A stretch of 64,000 bases of DNA. Origin: Rhodoglobus sp. GTDB lineage: Bacteria; Actinomycetota; Actinomycetes; Actinomycetales; Microbacteriaceae. The position numbers were made by a program, and so were the translations under genes. The notes beneath the pieces are model-generated. The model was not told where the DNA came from, did not search any database, and was given only the letters and a program-made list of their open reading frames with translations. The DNA lies in contig JAODLY010000027.1 in NCBI GenBank assembly GCA_025464445.1, forward strand, positions 1 to 64,000, read 5' to 3'. Shown piece by piece: positions 55,714-64,000 of this stretch. The number at the start of each line of letters is the position of its first letter. Within the stretch, counting starts at the first letter, position 1.

Positions 55714-55846
55714 GATTCCTCGGGCTTGGGCGACTGAGTCGGGTACTCGGGATGTGGCCAAAGATACTGGGTCAAAGCTAGGCCCTCAGTAGGGGGGTGG
55801 AACAGCCCGGGATTCCACTGTTTACACGCTTGTTACAGGGGAAGTC

Positions 55847-58753
55847 TCACTTACTGGCGACGACCACGGGCACCTCGGCGCCGCTCTCCTCCTCGTCCAA
55901 TGCCGGCGCCCAGAATCTGAAGTAGAGATAGATGCCCAAAGCGACCACCGCGAACCCGCCGACGACGGACACCCATAGCCACAGCGAGCCCGTCACCTGC
56001 CCCCAGCTCGTGGGCAGCACAACCAGGAGGAAAGCCACTGCCGAGAGCACGAAACTCGCCGCCCAGATGACACGCGAGAAGGCGAATACGCTCTGGCCGT
56101 CCAGGAATCGGAAGGGCAGCATCCCGATGAATAGTGCAGTCAGCCCTTCGGTCGTGACGGCGACCAACGTGTCGAAGGCGAGTGCCGAACCAAAACTGTT
56201 GGGGGCTGTGGTTGCAGAGAGGATGCTGTAGCCGACCCATCCGAGCATCGCCAGCACGAACACAGCCCCGGCCTGCACGAGCGTCGCCTTCGCGCGTTCG
56301 GCGACGGTTGTGCTGCCGACAAGGCTGATACCGAGGATGAGGCCGAGCATGAAGCCGGGAGAGAAGTCCAGGATGCGCGACATGACCACGCCGATCACCG
56401 CGAGGATGAGGCCGAGCGGCTTGAGTTCCATGGTGGTGGACAGCGCCCAACGCCGGCGGATGACGACGCCGGCGATCGAGCTGGCAAGGTATCCGACGAT
56501 GAAGAGCGCGATCGCACACGAAAGTACGAGGCGCAGCGAGGTGACGTCGAAGCCGAAGCCCGGGTCCGCGAAGCCGAAGATCACCGCTGCGGCGATGGTG
56601 ACGCCGAGACCGCCGAGCAGGGGCGCCCTGCCCAGCCAGGCAGCGAACCGGCGTAGCCAGCCACCCCGAAGGCGGGGAAGGTGTCGGGCAAAACGGCGGT
56701 ACTGCTCCGAGATTGTCGAATTGAGCAACTCGGCGGGGAATGCGACAAGCAGCAGGAGGGCAAGGCCCGCGGCCGCCGCCGCGCCGACGACTACCGGATT
56801 GCTGAACAGTTCGCCGAGCGTGCCGATCGAGTGGGTCAGCGAACTGGCGGCGGCGGGATCGTCCCTCTCGGTGCCGAAGGCTCCTCCCGGGGATGTCGTC
56901 GTCGTCGGATTCTTCACGGGGCCGGCTGCCACTTCTTTAGGCGCGGGCAGGACGGTCGCGGGCACGTCGACAACCGAAGGCGCCTCGCCGGGAGGCGTCA
57001 CAGTCACCACGAAGTGATGCGCACCAGGCGGGGTATCCGCCGGAATCGTCACGTGCATGAGGAATGTGCCGTCGGGTTGCACCATCGTCGACCCGAGGTT
57101 GACAGGCACAGAGTGGAACTCCGCCGAGACGACGGAACCGGGAGGGAGTCCGCTGCTGCTGAGCTCGACGGTGGCTCCCGGCAGGAAGTCAGTCACTCCG
57201 CCGGTGTTGAGCTTCCAGGTAAGGGGGGCCTTGGGCGCGGGCGGTGCCGGCGGAAGGGCGATGGTGAGGAGTATGGCGTCGCTCTTCGCCGAGACGTTGG
57301 TCGCGGCATCCCGCTGGAAGGCGCGCACGGAGTAGCTGTCGGGGTCGAGCGAGGTCGCGACGGTGCATTGCCAGAGTCCCCCACTGTCGACCAGGCCGGT
57401 AGCGCTCGCGCACGGGGTCGCTATGCCGTCGATCAGCAGCGTGACCTGTGCGCCGGGCTCGCCGTTGCCGAAGAAGGTCGGGGTGCGGTCGGTCGTCGTG
57501 CCGGCCGGGCCGACGACGACGGGAGCTGCGGGCGCTACCGTGTCGATGGTGATCGTGTGATTTGCGGATGACACGTACTGCCCGGGTGATGCGTCGGCGA
57601 AGTAGGTGTACGTGCCGTCGGCGAGGTTGGAGGCCGTGCACTGCCAGGCCCCTTGGGCGACTTCGGCACCGCACAGGTTGCCCTCGCCGCCGTACCACAG
57701 GGTGATGTTGTTGCCCGTTGCCGTGGTCCCGCTGAACGTCGGGCTGCTGTTGTTCGTCACGAAGCCATCTGCCGGACTGTCGATCGTGGGATCGGGAACC
57801 ACGGTGATGGTGATGCCCTCACCCTGCACCGAGGTGTCACCGTTGGAGTTGCTCCCGGTGGCAGTCAGGGAGTTCAGGCCGAGGGGCAGGGCCGCCCCGT
57901 TCGGGTTTGGGCAAAACCAGATCGTGGCGGCGGGGTCGAGACCGGTGAGGGTGCAGTACGGGACCCCCGAGGCAGCGACCACGATGCTCGTGACGTCGGC
58001 GTCTTTGTCGCCCTGGATTGACGGAGAGCGTTGGGAGGTCACCCACGGGTTGTAGGTCTGGTTGATGATTGGCGGACTCGGGGGGTCGATGGTGAAGTCC
58101 ACGTTCCCGCTGTAAGTAACGCCGCTGCCGAAGTCGATGCCTCTCGCGAGAAAGCCGGTATACGAGCCGAGGGGCAACGGCGCCAGGTCGCACCCCCAGG
58201 TTCCGTCCGTCGCCACGGGAACGCTGCTGCAGTAGGTGTTGTTAGAACCGTCCTTGATATCGACGGTGCCACCGATGGGCCCGGTTCCGCCGAAGTGGGG
58301 CGTGGAGTCCGTCGTTTTCGCCGGAGGATAGCTCGTGAGGTTGACGGCTGTCGTGTCGTAGACGGTGACCGAGATGGACGCAGAGTCACTCGTACCCGCA
58401 CCGGGATTGGCTGTGAGATAGGCATGGGCTGTGAAGGTGCTCACCCCGAGCGGCAGCACGGGTAGTGAACCCGAGCAAGTGCCGAGGGACCAAACGGTGT
58501 TCGGACCGCCTGGCAGCGTCGTCGTCGTGCAGTAAGGGTTGGTCCCGTTGGAATTGGTGACGGTAACGTCTATCGTGTTGTCCCCGTCGGCGTTGCCGGT
58601 GATCGCCGGGCTGCCGGAGAGGTACGCCCCTTGTGCCGGGCTCGTGATGACGGGCGGGTTTGGCGCGGCGCTGGCAGGCAGTGCCTCGCCGAAAATCGAC
58701 ACGCCAACGAGCGCGATTACCGCGGCGATGGCCGCTGAACGTCCTTTACGCAT
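55847..58753 (-). CDS. large secreted/surface protein: Ig-like ectodomain plus multi-TM C-terminal domain (paralog 2)
   Basis: Signal peptide; Ig-like modules with C...WxC pairs; TM core SNPVVVGAAAAAGLALLLLVAFPAELLNSTISEQYRRFARHLPRLR...SRILDFSPGFMLGLILGIS...GMLPFRFLDGQ homologous to paralog 1. Confidence 0.87.
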   Translation of the reverse strand: MRKGRSAAIAAVIALVGVSIFGEALPASAAPNPPVITSPAQGAYLSGSPAITGNADGDNTIDVTVTNSNGTNPYCTTTTLPGGPNTVWSLGTCSGSLPVLPLGVSTFTAHAYLTANPGAGTSDSASISVTVYDTTAVNLTSYPPAKTTDSTPHFGGTGPIGGTVDIKDGSNNTYCSSVPVATDGTWGCDLAPLPLGSYTGFLARGIDFGSGVTYSGNVDFTIDPPSPPIINQTYNPWVTSQRSPSIQGDKDADVTSIVVAASGVPYCTLTGLDPAATIWFCPNPNGAALPLGLNSLTATGSNSNGDTSVQGEGITITVVPDPTIDSPADGFVTNNSSPTFSGTTATGNNITLWYGGEGNLCGAEVAQGAWQCTASNLADGTYTYFADASPGQYVSSANHTITIDTVAPAAPVVVGPAGTTTDRTPTFFGNGEPGAQVTLLIDGIATPCASATGLVDSGGLWQCTVATSLDPDSYSVRAFQRDAATNVSAKSDAILLTIALPPAPPAPKAPLTWKLNTGGVTDFLPGATVELSSSGLPPGSVVSAEFHSVPVNLGSTMVQPDGTFLMHVTIPADTPPGAHHFVVTVTPPGEAPSVVDVPATVLPAPKEVAAGPVKNPTTTTSPGGAFGTERDDPAAASSLTHSIGTLGELFSNPVVVGAAAAAGLALLLLVAFPAELLNSTISEQYRRFARHLPRLRGGWLRRFAAWLGRAPLLGGLGVTIAAAVIFGFADPGFGFDVTSLRLVLSCAIALFIVGYLASSIAGVVIRRRWALSTTMELKPLGLILAVIGVVMSRILDFSPGFMLGLILGISLVGSTTVAERAKATLVQAGAVFVLAMLGWVGYSILSATTAPNSFGSALAFDTLVAVTTEGLTALFIGMLPFRFLDGQSVFAFSRVIWAASFVLSAVAFLLVVLPTSWGQVTGSLWLWVSVVGGFAVVALGIYLYFRFWAPALDEEESGAEVPVVVASK

Positions 58754-58823
58754 GGGTCGAAGGCTTTCGCTGATGGCTAGGCGGGTGCCGCCAATATATC
58801 CGCTTGCGCGTTTGGGCGGTACT

Positions 58824-60458
58824 TCAACGCCACGTGGGCAACCACCAGTGCGCCGCCAGGAACCAGTAGTCGAGCTGCATGCCCGTCCACAACGGCCAGT
58901 AGAAGATGCTGAGCACCGCCGCGATGCCGAAGAAGATGAGCACTAGCCGGATGCCGCTCGCCCGTTTCCAGCGGGCATCGTGCGGGCTGCCAAGCACCAG
59001 CCCGATCACGAATGTGAGCGCAAGCAGCAGGTACGGCTCGAAGGCGATCGTGTAGAACTGGAACACCGTGCGGTTCAGGTACAGCAGCCAGGGCAGGTAG
59101 CCGGCAGCGACTCCCGCGAGGATGAGCCCCACCCGCCACTCCCGGTAACGCACGAGGCGGTAGACGAGGTAGAACACCGCGGCGGTCGCAGCCCACCAGA
59201 TAATCGGGTTCGCGATCCCGGTGATGGATGCGCCGCAGCCGTCGACCACGCAGCCGTTCTCGCCGAGGGCAGAGCCCTGGTAGTACATGCTCGTGGGCCG
59301 CACCATGAACAGCCAGGTCAGCGGATTTGCCTGGTAGGCGTGCGGGCGCATCTCGCCGACGTTGTACTTGTACACCTCGACCTCGAAATGCCAGAAGCTC
59401 TGGATGGTGTGCGGCACCCAGGCGAGCGGTCCCGTCCAGGCGTTGCCGACACCATCGGCCCAGTGCCGGCCGTAGCCGTTGGACGACAGGAACCAGCCCG
59501 TCCAGGTGGCGAGGTATCCGGCGATCGCGACCGGAACGGTGAGCAGGAACGTGACGGGCCCCTGCTTGAAGATCGTGCCGGTGATCCAGAACGGCACGCC
59601 CAGCCTGCGCCGGGCTACCGCATCGACGATGAGGGTATAGACAGCGAATGCCGCGAGAAAATACAGGCCACTCCACTTCACGGCCGCGGTGAGTCCGAAG
59701 GCGAGGCCCGCGGCGATGAGCCAGGGCCGCCACCAGAGTGCAGGGCCCCAGTCGATGCCGCGTTTTGCATCCTCCCGGCTCGCCACCCACAGTCCAAGGC
59801 GTTCTGATGCCCAGCGGCAGTCGAGCAGGATCGCCCCGAACCCGAGCAGCGCGAAGAACATCACCGAGTTGTCGAGCAGGGCGACCCGGCTCATCACTAT
59901 CGCGTTGCCCTCGATGGCCATGAGCAGGCCGGCGATTGTTGCGAGCAGTGTCGACCTGAAGAGCGCCCGGGCGACCACCATGAGCAATACCACCGCGAGG
60001 ATGCCGATGATCGCCGTCGAGATACGCCAGCCGAACGGGTTGTCGGCACCGAACGCCTGCATGCCCAGGCCGATGATCCATTTGCCCAGCGGCGGGTGGA
60101 CGATGAATGCGGGCTCGGAGAGGTACCCGTTCACCTGCCCGGCGTTGAACAGCGGGTCGTACTCCGCCGGCCATCTGGCTTCGAAGCCGAGGTTCCAGAG
60201 CGTCCAGGCATCCTTCACATAAAATGTCTCGTCGAAGACGAGCGACCGGGGGCTGCCGAGGTTCCACAGCCGCGTGACCGCCGCGATGACCACGACGAGC
60301 GCGGGGGCGACCCAGCGCAGAACCCGTCGCGTCGCCGGGGCGAGTCGCTCCCACCAATCGTCGATGCGGGAGCCGCCCAGCTCGACATCCTCGTCCAGTT
60401 CGCCATAGGGGTCGACCTCGACGATGTCGTCGAAGTCTCTGCCGGCGGGAATGCTCAC
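58824..60458 (-). CDS. Pmt-type dolichyl/polyprenyl-phosphate-mannose protein mannosyltransferase (GT39)
   Basis: LVFDETFYVKDAWTLWNLGFEARW...FIVHPPLGKWIIGLGMQAFG...WRISTAIIGILAVVLLMVVARALFRSTLLATIAGLLMAIEGNAIVMSRVALLDNSVMFFALLGF. Confidence 0.94.
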   Translation of the reverse strand: MSIPAGRDFDDIVEVDPYGELDEDVELGGSRIDDWWERLAPATRRVLRWVAPALVVVIAAVTRLWNLGSPRSLVFDETFYVKDAWTLWNLGFEARWPAEYDPLFNAGQVNGYLSEPAFIVHPPLGKWIIGLGMQAFGADNPFGWRISTAIIGILAVVLLMVVARALFRSTLLATIAGLLMAIEGNAIVMSRVALLDNSVMFFALLGFGAILLDCRWASERLGLWVASREDAKRGIDWGPALWWRPWLIAAGLAFGLTAAVKWSGLYFLAAFAVYTLIVDAVARRRLGVPFWITGTIFKQGPVTFLLTVPVAIAGYLATWTGWFLSSNGYGRHWADGVGNAWTGPLAWVPHTIQSFWHFEVEVYKYNVGEMRPHAYQANPLTWLFMVRPTSMYYQGSALGENGCVVDGCGASITGIANPIIWWAATAAVFYLVYRLVRYREWRVGLILAGVAAGYLPWLLYLNRTVFQFYTIAFEPYLLLALTFVIGLVLGSPHDARWKRASGIRLVLIFFGIAAVLSIFYWPLWTGMQLDYWFLAAHWWLPTWR

Positions 60459-60476
60459 CCCGCAATGCTATTTGGT

Positions 60477-60588
60477 GCGAAATGCAGGAGATCCGCGTCG
60501 AACCCGGCGGCGAACACCGCAAACTCCTGGGTGGGGCCACGCCACTCCTGCGTTTCGAACCCGACGCTCCTGCGTTTCGCGCCCGACG
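60477..60588. repeat. intergenic repeat cluster: 22-bp tandem plus an inverted partial copy
   Basis: CTCCTGCGTTTCGAACCCGACG / CTCCTGCGTTTCGCGCCCGACG at 60545-60588; GCGAAATGCAGGAG (inverse, 13/14) at 60477-60490. Confidence 0.75.
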
Positions 60589-60603
60589 CGGGAGAATGAC
60601 CGG

Positions 60604-61413
60604 GTGATCATCCTCGCGGCGACGCCGATCGGCAATCTCGGCGACGCGTCGCGACGACTCATCGAGGCGCTCACCAACGCCGAGGTCATCGCGAGCGAGG
60701 ACACCCGCACGACCATCCACCTCATGCGCGCGCTCGGCATCGAGAACCGCCCGCGGCTCATCGCGCTGCACGAACACAACGAGACCGAGAAGGCCACCGA
60801 GATCGTCGAGCTTGCGAGAACCGTGGATGTGCTCGTGCTGAGCGACGCGGGAATGCCCGCGATCAGCGACCCCGGGTTCCCTCTCGTGGCGGCCGCGGCT
60901 GCTGCGGGGGTCACGGTCACGGCGCTGCCCGGACCGTCCGCGGTGCTCACCGCCCTCGCGGTCTCCGGGCTGCCCACCGACAGGTTCACGTTCGAGGGTT
61001 TCCTGCCGCGCAAGTCGCGCGTGGCCTACTTTGACGCGCTGAAGCGGGAACCCCGCACGATGGTCTTCTTCGAGTCGCCCAACCGGTTGCCGGCCGCGCT
61101 GAAAGACCTCGCGGCCGCCCTCGGCGACGACCGGCGGGTTGTGGTGTGCCGCGAGTTGACAAAGCTCCATGAGGAAGTTGCGCGGGGGAGCGCGGCCGAG
61201 CTGGCCGAGCGGTTCAAGGACGGCGCGCGCGGGGAGATCTGCATCGTCGTCGAAGGGGCTGAGGCGGCGGCATCCGACCTGCCGACGGCGATCGCGCAGG
61301 TGCTCGCCCTCGTGGCGTCCGGTTCGCGCCTCAAGGAGGCGTCGGCCGAGGTCGCGGAGGCGACCGGGCTGAGCAGGCGCGACCTGTATGAGGGCGCGCT
61401 CGCTACGAAGTAA
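60604..61413 (+). CDS. rsmI: 16S rRNA (cytidine(1402)-2'-O)-methyltransferase
   Basis: VIILAATPIGNLGDASRRLIEALTNAEVIASEDTRTTIHLMRALGIENRPRLIALHEHNE...VLSDAGMPAISDPGFPLVAAAAAAGVTVTALPGPSAVLTAL. Confidence 0.97.
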   Translation: MIILAATPIGNLGDASRRLIEALTNAEVIASEDTRTTIHLMRALGIENRPRLIALHEHNETEKATEIVELARTVDVLVLSDAGMPAISDPGFPLVAAAAAAGVTVTALPGPSAVLTALAVSGLPTDRFTFEGFLPRKSRVAYFDALKREPRTMVFFESPNRLPAALKDLAAALGDDRRVVVCRELTKLHEEVARGSAAELAERFKDGARGEICIVVEGAEAAASDLPTAIAQVLALVASGSRLKEASAEVAEATGLSRRDLYEGALATK

Positions 61414-61444
61414 CAGGCGGAGGAGGGCCGGTACGCTTAACCCC

Positions 61445-63007
61445 ATGGCCGCGGGCGACTCCTTCTACATCACGACGCCCATCTTCTACGTCAACGATGT
61501 GCCACATATCGGCCACGCGTACACGGAGGTGGCCAGCGACGTGCTCGCCCGCTGGCACCGCCAGCGCGGCGACGACACGTGGTTGCTGACCGGCACCGAT
61601 GAGCACGGGCAGAAGATCCTGCGCACGGCTGTCGCAAACGACACCTCGCCGCAGGCCTGGGCCGACACCCTCGTGGAGAGCGCATGGAAGCCGCTGCTGG
61701 CGACCATCGACATCCACAATGACGACTTCATCCGCACGACAGACGAGCGCCACGAGAAGGCCGTCACGATCTTCCTGCAGAAGCTCTACGACGACGGCCA
61801 CATCTACTCCGGCGAATACGAGGGCTATTACTGTGTGGGCTGCGAGGAGTACAAGCAGCTCGACGACCTCATGGAGACGCCGGATGGCGACTATGCCGGC
61901 CAGCTGGTCTGCAAGATCCACGGGCGCCCGATCGAGATTCTGAAGGAGAAGAACTACTTCTTCCGCATGAGTGCGTTCCAGCAGCAGCTGCTCGACCTCT
62001 ACGCGAACCAGCCCGACTTCGTGCAGCCGGCGAGCGTGCGCAACGAGATCGTCTCGTTCGTGAGCGCGGGGCTCAACGATCTCTCCATCTCCCGGTCGAG
62101 TTTCGACTGGGGAATCAAGGTGCCGTGGGACGACAGCCATGTCGTCTACGTCTGGTTCGACGCGCTGCTCAACTACGTCACCGCGGTCGGCTACGGCGTG
62201 GACGACGCGCAGTTCCAGCGCCGCTGGCCGGCCGTGCACATCGTCGGCAAAGACATCGCGCGCTTCCACGCGGTCATCTGGCCGGCGATGCTCATGGCCG
62301 CGGGGCTAGAGGTGCCGCGCGCGGTGTTCGGGCATGGCTGGCTACTGGTCGGCGGCGAGAAGATGTCCAAGTCGAAGCTCACCGGCATCGCGCCCAACGA
62401 GATCACCGACACCTTCGGCTCTGACGCGTTCCGCTACTACTTCCTCTCCGCGATCACGTTCGGGCAGGACGGATCCTTCTCGTGGGAGGACCTGAGCGCG
62501 CGCTACCAGGCCGAACTCGCGAACGGGTTCGGCAACCTGGCATCCCGGGTCATCGCCATGGTCACGCGCTACTTCGACGGCGCCATCCCGGTGGCGGAGC
62601 CGGACGCCGCGATCCTCGCCGTCGCGAAGAAGGCGACGGATGCCGCGAACCGGGCGATCGACGCGTTCGCGATCAATGAGGCGCTCTCCGCGACCTGGCA
62701 GCTCGTCGACGCCCTCAACGGATACATCACCGAGCGCGAGCCCTGGGCGCTCGCCAAGGATCCGGCCGACCGCGGCAAACTCGAGGTCGTGCTCGCGACG
62801 GCGGTGCGCGGCTTGGGCACGCTCGCGGTGTTGCTCTCGCCCGTGCTGACGAAAGCGACGGAGAAACTCTGGGCTTCGCTCGGTGGCACGGGGGCCATCG
62901 ACGCGCAGCCGATCGACCGCGCCTGGGAGTGGACGGGCGGCCCTTCGGTCACCCCGCTCGACGGCACCCTGTTCCCGCGAATCGAAGCCGAGGCGCCCGC
63001 AGAGTGA
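61445..63007 (+). CDS. metG: methionyl-tRNA synthetase
   Basis: FYITTPIFYVNDVPHIGHAYTEVASDVLARWHRQRGDDTWLLTGTDEHGQKI...GHGWLLVGGEKMSKSK. Confidence 0.97.
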   Translation: MAAGDSFYITTPIFYVNDVPHIGHAYTEVASDVLARWHRQRGDDTWLLTGTDEHGQKILRTAVANDTSPQAWADTLVESAWKPLLATIDIHNDDFIRTTDERHEKAVTIFLQKLYDDGHIYSGEYEGYYCVGCEEYKQLDDLMETPDGDYAGQLVCKIHGRPIEILKEKNYFFRMSAFQQQLLDLYANQPDFVQPASVRNEIVSFVSAGLNDLSISRSSFDWGIKVPWDDSHVVYVWFDALLNYVTAVGYGVDDAQFQRRWPAVHIVGKDIARFHAVIWPAMLMAAGLEVPRAVFGHGWLLVGGEKMSKSKLTGIAPNEITDTFGSDAFRYYFLSAITFGQDGSFSWEDLSARYQAELANGFGNLASRVIAMVTRYFDGAIPVAEPDAAILAVAKKATDAANRAIDAFAINEALSATWQLVDALNGYITEREPWALAKDPADRGKLEVVLATAVRGLGTLAVLLSPVLTKATEKLWASLGGTGAIDAQPIDRAWEWTGGPSVTPLDGTLFPRIEAEAPAE

Positions 63008-63933
63008 CCGATGCGCATATCCGCCACCGCGGATCAGACGGCTACAGGGACCTCGAGTACCCACCGATACCCGAGGCCCTCACCGTCGGCGTCTACGACA
63101 ACCACACCCACCTCGAGATCTCCGACGGCGCTCCCGGCGGTGAGCTGGATTATCGCGAGCAGCTCGACCGCGCGTCGAGCGTCGGTGTCCGCGGCGTCGT
63201 GCAGGTTGGAGGCGACCTGGAGACGAGCCGTTGGTCTGCCGAGGTCGCGGCGCGGGAGCCGCGTGTGCTCGCAGCGGTGGCCCTGCACCCGAACGAGGTG
63301 CCGGCGTACGCGTCATCCGGAACGCTCGACGCGGCGCTGGCCGAGATCGACGAGCTGGCAGGGCGACCACGGGTGCGCGCCGTGGGCGAGACGGGCCTGG
63401 ACTTCTTCCGCACGACCGCCGACGAGGATCGTCGCGCGCAGTTGTACTCCTTCGAGGCGCACATCGAGATCGCGAAGCGGCACGGCATCGCGCTGCAGAT
63501 CCACGACCGGGATGCCCACGCCGAGGTCATCGCGACCCTCCGCAGGGTGGGTGCGCCGGAGCGCACGGTATTCCACTGCTTCTCGGGCGACGCGGACATG
63601 GCGCGCATCTGCGCCGACAACGGCTGGTACCTGTCCTTCGCCGGAACCGTCACGTTCAAGAATGCGATGGGGCTGCGCGAGGCACTGTCGGTCATCCCGA
63701 GGGCGCGCATCCTCGTCGAGACGGATGCCCCGTTCCTGACGCCGCACCCGTTCCGCGGGCGACCCAACTCGTCGTACCTCATCCCGTACACCTTGCGCGC
63801 GATGGCCGCGCATCTCGAGACGGACGTCACGATGCTCGCCGCGCAGATCTCGACGACGACCGAAGAGGTCTACGGCAAGTGGGATTCGGAGTCGGTCACG
63901 GTCAACGACGGCCCGTTCTCGGACCTGGCGTGA
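63004..63933 (+). CDS. TatD-family DNase/hydrolase
   Basis: YDNHTHLEI...AVGETGLDFFRTTADEDRRAQLYSFEAHIEIAKRHGIALQIHDRDAH...VFHCFSGDADMARICADNGWYLSFAGTVTFKNA...ILVETDAPFLTPHPFRGRPNSS. Confidence 0.95.
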   Translation: MTDAHIRHRGSDGYRDLEYPPIPEALTVGVYDNHTHLEISDGAPGGELDYREQLDRASSVGVRGVVQVGGDLETSRWSAEVAAREPRVLAAVALHPNEVPAYASSGTLDAALAEIDELAGRPRVRAVGETGLDFFRTTADEDRRAQLYSFEAHIEIAKRHGIALQIHDRDAHAEVIATLRRVGAPERTVFHCFSGDADMARICADNGWYLSFAGTVTFKNAMGLREALSVIPRARILVETDAPFLTPHPFRGRPNSSYLIPYTLRAMAAHLETDVTMLAAQISTTTEEVYGKWDSESVTVNDGPFSDLA

Positions 63934-64000
63934 GTTCGCCGCCGCTTGGGCCGGCGTCGGGCGGCAGCCTGCTTGGGCCTGCACAGATCCGGGATCTCGC
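63930..64000 (+). CDS. rsmA: 16S rRNA dimethyladenosine transferase, 5' end only
   Basis: GTGA overlap with tatD; VSSPPLGPASGGSLLGPAQIRDLA resembles the RsmA N-terminus, with metG-tatD-rsmA synteny. Confidence 0.75.
   Translation, partial: MSSPPLGPASGGSLLGPAQIRDL

Noticed and set aside
58777-61446. 889-aa minus-strand ORF spanning pmt and rsmI
   Set aside because: Out of frame with the clear pmt and antisense to rsmI; composition typical of a shadow frame.
1-64000. Prophage, ICE, toxin-antitoxin or defence island
   Set aside because: No integrase, portal, relaxase, transposase, restriction or recognised defence gene was seen; most of the content is metabolic, regulatory or housekeeping.

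Overview
The window is a contiguous stretch of a high-GC actinobacterial chromosome. Gene content and repeats suggest Microbacteriaceae, which is an inference. It carries about 55 protein genes, many in short operons, and I saw no rRNA, tRNA, CRISPR array, integrase or transposase. Recognisable blocks are: LysR/aldo-keto reductase/amidohydrolase genes; alkB-like and alkD-like alkylation-repair genes; a SorC-type regulator divergent from glpD; a 1405-aa surface protein with a DUF3494 ice-binding-like domain, 12 Ig-like repeats and an LAATG sorting tail; an nrdAB ribonucleotide reductase locus; hrpA; a prpD-prpB-prpC propionate locus; a metY/CoA-binding/sulfurtransferase operon; two tandem Ig-array plus multi-TM surface proteins next to a Pmt-type mannosyltransferase; and rsmI, metG, tatD and the start of rsmA. 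The observations I rate highest are: (1) the RNR locus, where NrdB has Phe at the radical-Tyr position and class Ic (Chlamydia-like) ligand spacing, the NrdA ORF lacks its C-terminal redox cysteines, and a separate 29-aa ORF (…DDLQCDSCQ) overlapping the nrdA stop carries them, with NrdR-box-like and DnaA-box-like sites upstream; (2) the tandem paralogous Ig/multi-TM proteins with periodic C…WxC pairs beside Pmt; (3) the ice-binding-like adhesin with mosaic repeats; (4) a LexA-type box on a probably leaderless alkB-like gene; (5) several strong palindromes and a 51-bp inverted-repeat element present twice. Family calls come from reading the translations; no database search was run.
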